From assembly GCA_910587755.1 (NCBI GenBank), contig CAJUNZ010000002.1, positions 903 to 64,902 of the forward strand: DNA of 64,000 bases, in the 5' to 3' direction. Numbering within the stretch: the stretch's first letter is position 1; each line of letters starts with the position of its first letter. Both the position numbers and the translations under genes were made by a program. Below are positions 61,250 to 64,000 of the stretch, piece after piece. The notes under the pieces are model-generated. The model had not been told where the DNA came from, did not search any database, and saw only the letters and a list, made by a program, of their open reading frames with translations. This stretch comes from an uncultured Acetatifactor sp. GTDB lineage: Bacteria > Bacillota > Clostridia > Lachnospirales > Lachnospiraceae.

Positions 61250-63049
61250 TCATGATTCATACCAGCAGCTTTGCGCTTTAAATAAACGCATATATTCACC
61301 ATTCTTGTAAATCAATTCCTCATGTGTCCCTGCTTCGCTGATGGCGCCTTCTTTCATAACAATAATTCTGTCAACCTTTGTACATACGCTCATACGATGT
61401 GATATAATAATTGCTGTTTTTCCTTTGACCATATTCATTATTTGAGACAATATTTCCGCTTCCTGAATGGGATCTATCGCTGAGGTTGGTTCGTCCAAAA
61501 TGACAAGATTGCCTGCTTTATAAATTGCACGTGCAATTGCAAGACGCTGCGCCTGCCCTCCAGACAATTCTATCCCGCCAAATTCTTTGCCAAAATATAC
61601 CTGGCTGATATCCCCACATGAAGCAGCGATATCATCCAACCCAATTTTACTCACGATTCTTTTTATATCTTCTACAGCATTTTCTGGCATATCCGCCAAC
61701 ACAATATTTTCCTTCAAGGACATTTTGTATATCATATAATCCTGAGAAAGATATGCAATCTTCTTATACAAATCTTTCGTATCAATGCTGTTTATTGGGA
61801 TGTCATTTATAGCTACATTCCCTTCTGTGGCTGCATATACCCCCAGCAATACTTTTGTCAAAGTCGTCTTGCCGCTGCCGTTTTCACCCACAACAGCAAT
61901 CGTCTCTCCCACTTGAATCTCCAGGTCTATATTCTTTAATGTGAAATCCTCTGCATTTGGATAGCGAAAAAAGACTTTCTTTAAGGAGATTTTTTGAATT
62001 TTTTCTCCTACTTTTACAGATCCTCCCTGTTCCCCGGGAAGTTCTATAAAGTCAAAATAGTCTTTTGCATATTCTAAAAATACCGGAATACATCCAATTG
62101 ACGTGATATGATTTTTTATCACAACTTGTACATTCACAAACGCAGTCAACACTGCGCCGAACACCCCCGCCTCTATTCGACCGGCTAACAACAGCAGGAA
62201 AGAAAAGGTAATTCCCAATATATACCCGATTATCCTGATAAATTCGCAATACATCATATTCCTGTGAGCAAATAATTCTTCCTTCCAGAATTTCTGATTT
62301 ATTCTATCCCTTGACTTTTTCCATTGATCTGCCAGATAATCTGCAAAACCCATGATACGCATTTCTTTTATGGATTTTTCATCTGTGAATAACGACCATA
62401 GATAATCCCGTTGTCTTTTTTCTTTTGTCAGCTCCTGACTGATCTGATACTTTTTCTTTTCCTGAAAATAAGTCGCCGCATAGAATTGGGCCACACTCAC
62501 TATTGCAATCACCGCCAGGACTCCATGATAGGATCCAAGCGTAATAATGAGTGCTCCCGTGCCAAGAACCGAAGTAGTCAGAACAACTGACAGCATAAAT
62601 ATACTTGGAATCCTGTCATTTTGGACACACTCTTCAGCCTTTTCCTTTTTGTTCATTATTTCTGCATTCTCATATGTTATCAAGGGCAGTTCCGAAGCTT
62701 TTTGAGAAATGTTTTCCTTTAAGATATATAGAGTTTTCTCGAAGATTCCCACATTTGTCGATATGCTGGCAATTAACTGTACAAATTGTTTCACAATAAG
62801 GTAAACGATAAACGCGACGCCATATGTAATCAGCCTGGAATAGCTGCCCATCTCTTCACGCAGAACCCAATACACTTCCTGATAAAAGCCAGCTAAGATC
62901 AGGGTGGAAACAGTCGGCGAAAAATTTTCCAGTATATAATAAAATGGCGCTATGATGGAATCAATGCGTCTGTATTTCCAGAAAAAATGATACACTTTCA
63001 TCAATGTCTTAACTTTTATTTTTTTCTCTTGCTTTCCATTACCGTCCAT
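61250..63049 (-). CDS. ABC exporter half-transporter (membrane and ATPase domains)
   Basis: A 599-residue half-transporter. The first 310 residues hold six membrane helices (LAGFYQEVYWVLREEMGS region onward); the ATPase domain has Walker A GENGSGKTTL, signature LSGGQAQRLAIARA, Walker B LVILDEPTSA and the His in IIISHRMS. It lies two bases after the next gene and pairs with it, probably as a heterodimer. Substrate unknown; peptide or drug export is typical. The DNA is clearly more AT-rich than the genes to its left. Its start, MDGNGKQEKKIKVK, has GGACGG upstream. Confidence 0.92.
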   Translation of the reverse strand: MDGNGKQEKKIKVKTLMKVYHFFWKYRRIDSIIAPFYYILENFSPTVSTLILAGFYQEVYWVLREEMGSYSRLITYGVAFIVYLIVKQFVQLIASISTNVGIFEKTLYILKENISQKASELPLITYENAEIMNKKEKAEECVQNDRIPSIFMLSVVLTTSVLGTGALIITLGSYHGVLAVIAIVSVAQFYAATYFQEKKKYQISQELTKEKRQRDYLWSLFTDEKSIKEMRIMGFADYLADQWKKSRDRINQKFWKEELFAHRNMMYCEFIRIIGYILGITFSFLLLLAGRIEAGVFGAVLTAFVNVQVVIKNHITSIGCIPVFLEYAKDYFDFIELPGEQGGSVKVGEKIQKISLKKVFFRYPNAEDFTLKNIDLEIQVGETIAVVGENGSGKTTLTKVLLGVYAATEGNVAINDIPINSIDTKDLYKKIAYLSQDYMIYKMSLKENIVLADMPENAVEDIKRIVSKIGLDDIAASCGDISQVYFGKEFGGIELSGGQAQRLAIARAIYKAGNLVILDEPTSAIDPIQEAEILSQIMNMVKGKTAIIISHRMSVCTKVDRIIVMKEGAISEAGTHEELIYKNGEYMRLFKAQSCWYES

Positions 63050-63051
63050 CT

Positions 63052-64000
63052 CTATCCGTCCTTTTCACGATACCATTGGCTCTGTGCATGAAACATTTCC
63101 TGATACAACCCTCTTTCCGCAAGCAGCTCATCATGGGAACCCTTCTGTACGATTTTTCCCTTATCCAATACAATGATTTGATCGCATTGCTTCGCAATTG
63201 CAAGGCGATGCGATACCACAATACAGGTATGGCTCCGCATCATTTTTAAAAAGGATGCATATAACTCACTTTCTGCCTTCGGATCCATTGATGCAGTCGG
63301 TTCGTCCAGTATCAGCAACTGCCCCTTTTTAAAATATGCTCTTGCCAGGGCGAGTTTCTGCCATTGGCCTCCGGAGAGGCTGATTCCATCCTCCTCTATA
63401 ATGCCAACGGGTTTATCAATAATTTTCTGTAAGTCAGAAGCTTGCGCCTGCTCCATGGCCTGAAATACTTCACTGTCATTCTCCATTCTCTCCACAGAAC
63501 TGATCGCCACATTATGGCGGACAGAAAACTGATATCTGGAAAAATCCTGAAATGCCGCCCCGTAAATTTTATGTAAATATTGTGACGGCAGCTTAAAAAT
63601 ATCTATATCATTCAGTGTGATCCTTCCCTGTGCAGGCTGATACAACCCGCATATTAATTTCACGATTGTCGTCTTTCCCGAACCATTTTCTCCTACCAGC
63701 GCAATTTTCTGAAAGGGTTCTATGGAAAAGGAGACATCCTTCAGCACCTCATTTGGATCATTCGGATACCGAAAGGAAACATTATGAAACTGCAGACGGC
63801 CCTGTACATCCACCATTTCGCCGTTCTTCACTTTCTTCACTTCAGGAAGCTCCATAAACTTTTCGAGATACCGAACATTGACCCCTGATCTCAAAATCAA
63901 TGCAAAATCATTTGCCATGCACTCCGAACATCTATAAATTGACTGTACGGCACTGATCAGAGCAACCACGATGCCGTATGATAATCTGCCATGTGTTATC
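63052..64000 (-). CDS. ABC exporter half-transporter, partial (cut by the window end)
   Basis: The frame is open to position 64000, so the N-terminal membrane part is missing. What is visible is the end of the membrane domain and the ATPase domain with Walker A GENGSGKTTIVK, signature LSGGQWQKLALARA, Walker B LLILDEPTASMD and CIVVSHRL. It is the upstream partner of the 61250-63049 gene, its stop lying two bases before that start. The two ATPases differ enough to suggest a heterodimer. AT-rich like its partner. Confidence 0.92.
   Translation of the reverse strand, partial: ITHGRLSYGIVVALISAVQSIYRCSECMANDFALILRSGVNVRYLEKFMELPEVKKVKNGEMVDVQGRLQFHNVSFRYPNDPNEVLKDVSFSIEPFQKIALVGENGSGKTTIVKLICGLYQPAQGRITLNDIDIFKLPSQYLHKIYGAAFQDFSRYQFSVRHNVAISSVERMENDSEVFQAMEQAQASDLQKIIDKPVGIIEEDGISLSGGQWQKLALARAYFKKGQLLILDEPTASMDPKAESELYASFLKMMRSHTCIVVSHRLAIAKQCDQIIVLDKGKIVQKGSHDELLAERGLYQEMFHAQSQWYREKDG

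Overview
The window looks like a chromosomal segment of a GC-rich member of the Clostridia, most likely Lachnospiraceae. The reasons are gene content and order: the ylxM-ffh-rpsP-khpA-rimM-trmD-rplS-lepB-rbgA-lepB-rnhB-ylqG-ylqH-yraN run, the ftsY-smc-rnc-acpP-plsX-rpmF-DUF177 run, an NfnAB-type transhydrogenase, formate-THF ligase and an [FeFe] hydrogenase. Nearly every gene lies on the minus strand; the only plus-strand gene is a PRPP synthetase at 16255-17457. No rRNA, tRNA, CRISPR array, insertion sequence or prophage was seen. Genus-level assignment is not possible from the sequence alone.

Layout, left to right. 1-850: the AT-rich end of a frameshifted gene of unknown family, then a regulatory and intergenic stretch. 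849-8405: rlmH, a zinc-ribbon membrane protein, a Dabb protein, the two Nfn/Sud-like flavoprotein subunits (with a short tandem duplication of the large-subunit tail), a zinc-ribbon/TPR/chitobiase-like membrane protein, and fhs. 8466-16069: ftsK, gpsA, plsY, der and a DUF512 radical-SAM-like protein. 16255-17457: prs with its own promoter and terminator. 17487-24507: a large sensor kinase, its response regulator, pgeF, yraN and two flagellar-like proteins (YlqH and YlqG types). 24555-32421: the ribosome-biogenesis and secretion superoperon, in which TrmD carries an extra C-terminal acetyltransferase domain.

32533-37741 is more accessory: a GtrII-type glucosyltransferase gene broken by one in-frame stop, a soluble chemoreceptor-type signalling protein paired with a FIST sensor protein, and a YitT protein. 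37823-46735 returns to core genes: ilvA, ftsY, smc, rnc, acpP, plsX, rpmF and DUF177. 46821-49730 is a membrane sensor with two solute-binding modules, a degenerate GGDEF and an intact-looking EAL domain.

49933-57973 is the most interesting block. Five tightly packed genes encode a SWIM-finger protein, an alpha-helical repeat protein, a MoxR-type AAA ATPase, a DUF5682-like protein with TIKI/TraB-like motifs, and a VWA protein with a complete MIDAS. They look like one multi-protein machine of unknown function. A DUF308 membrane protein lies just upstream. The window closes with an [FeFe] hydrogenase behind a possible Rex operator, an Ogt-type DNA repair protein, and two AT-rich ABC exporter half-transporters, the last cut by the window end.

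Functionally, Nfn, Fhs and the hydrogenase point to a strictly anaerobic fermentative life style with reduced-ferredoxin balancing. The many RNA, ribosome and secretion genes are vertically inherited housekeeping. The broken genes, the MoxR/VWA cluster and the ABC pair are the variable parts.
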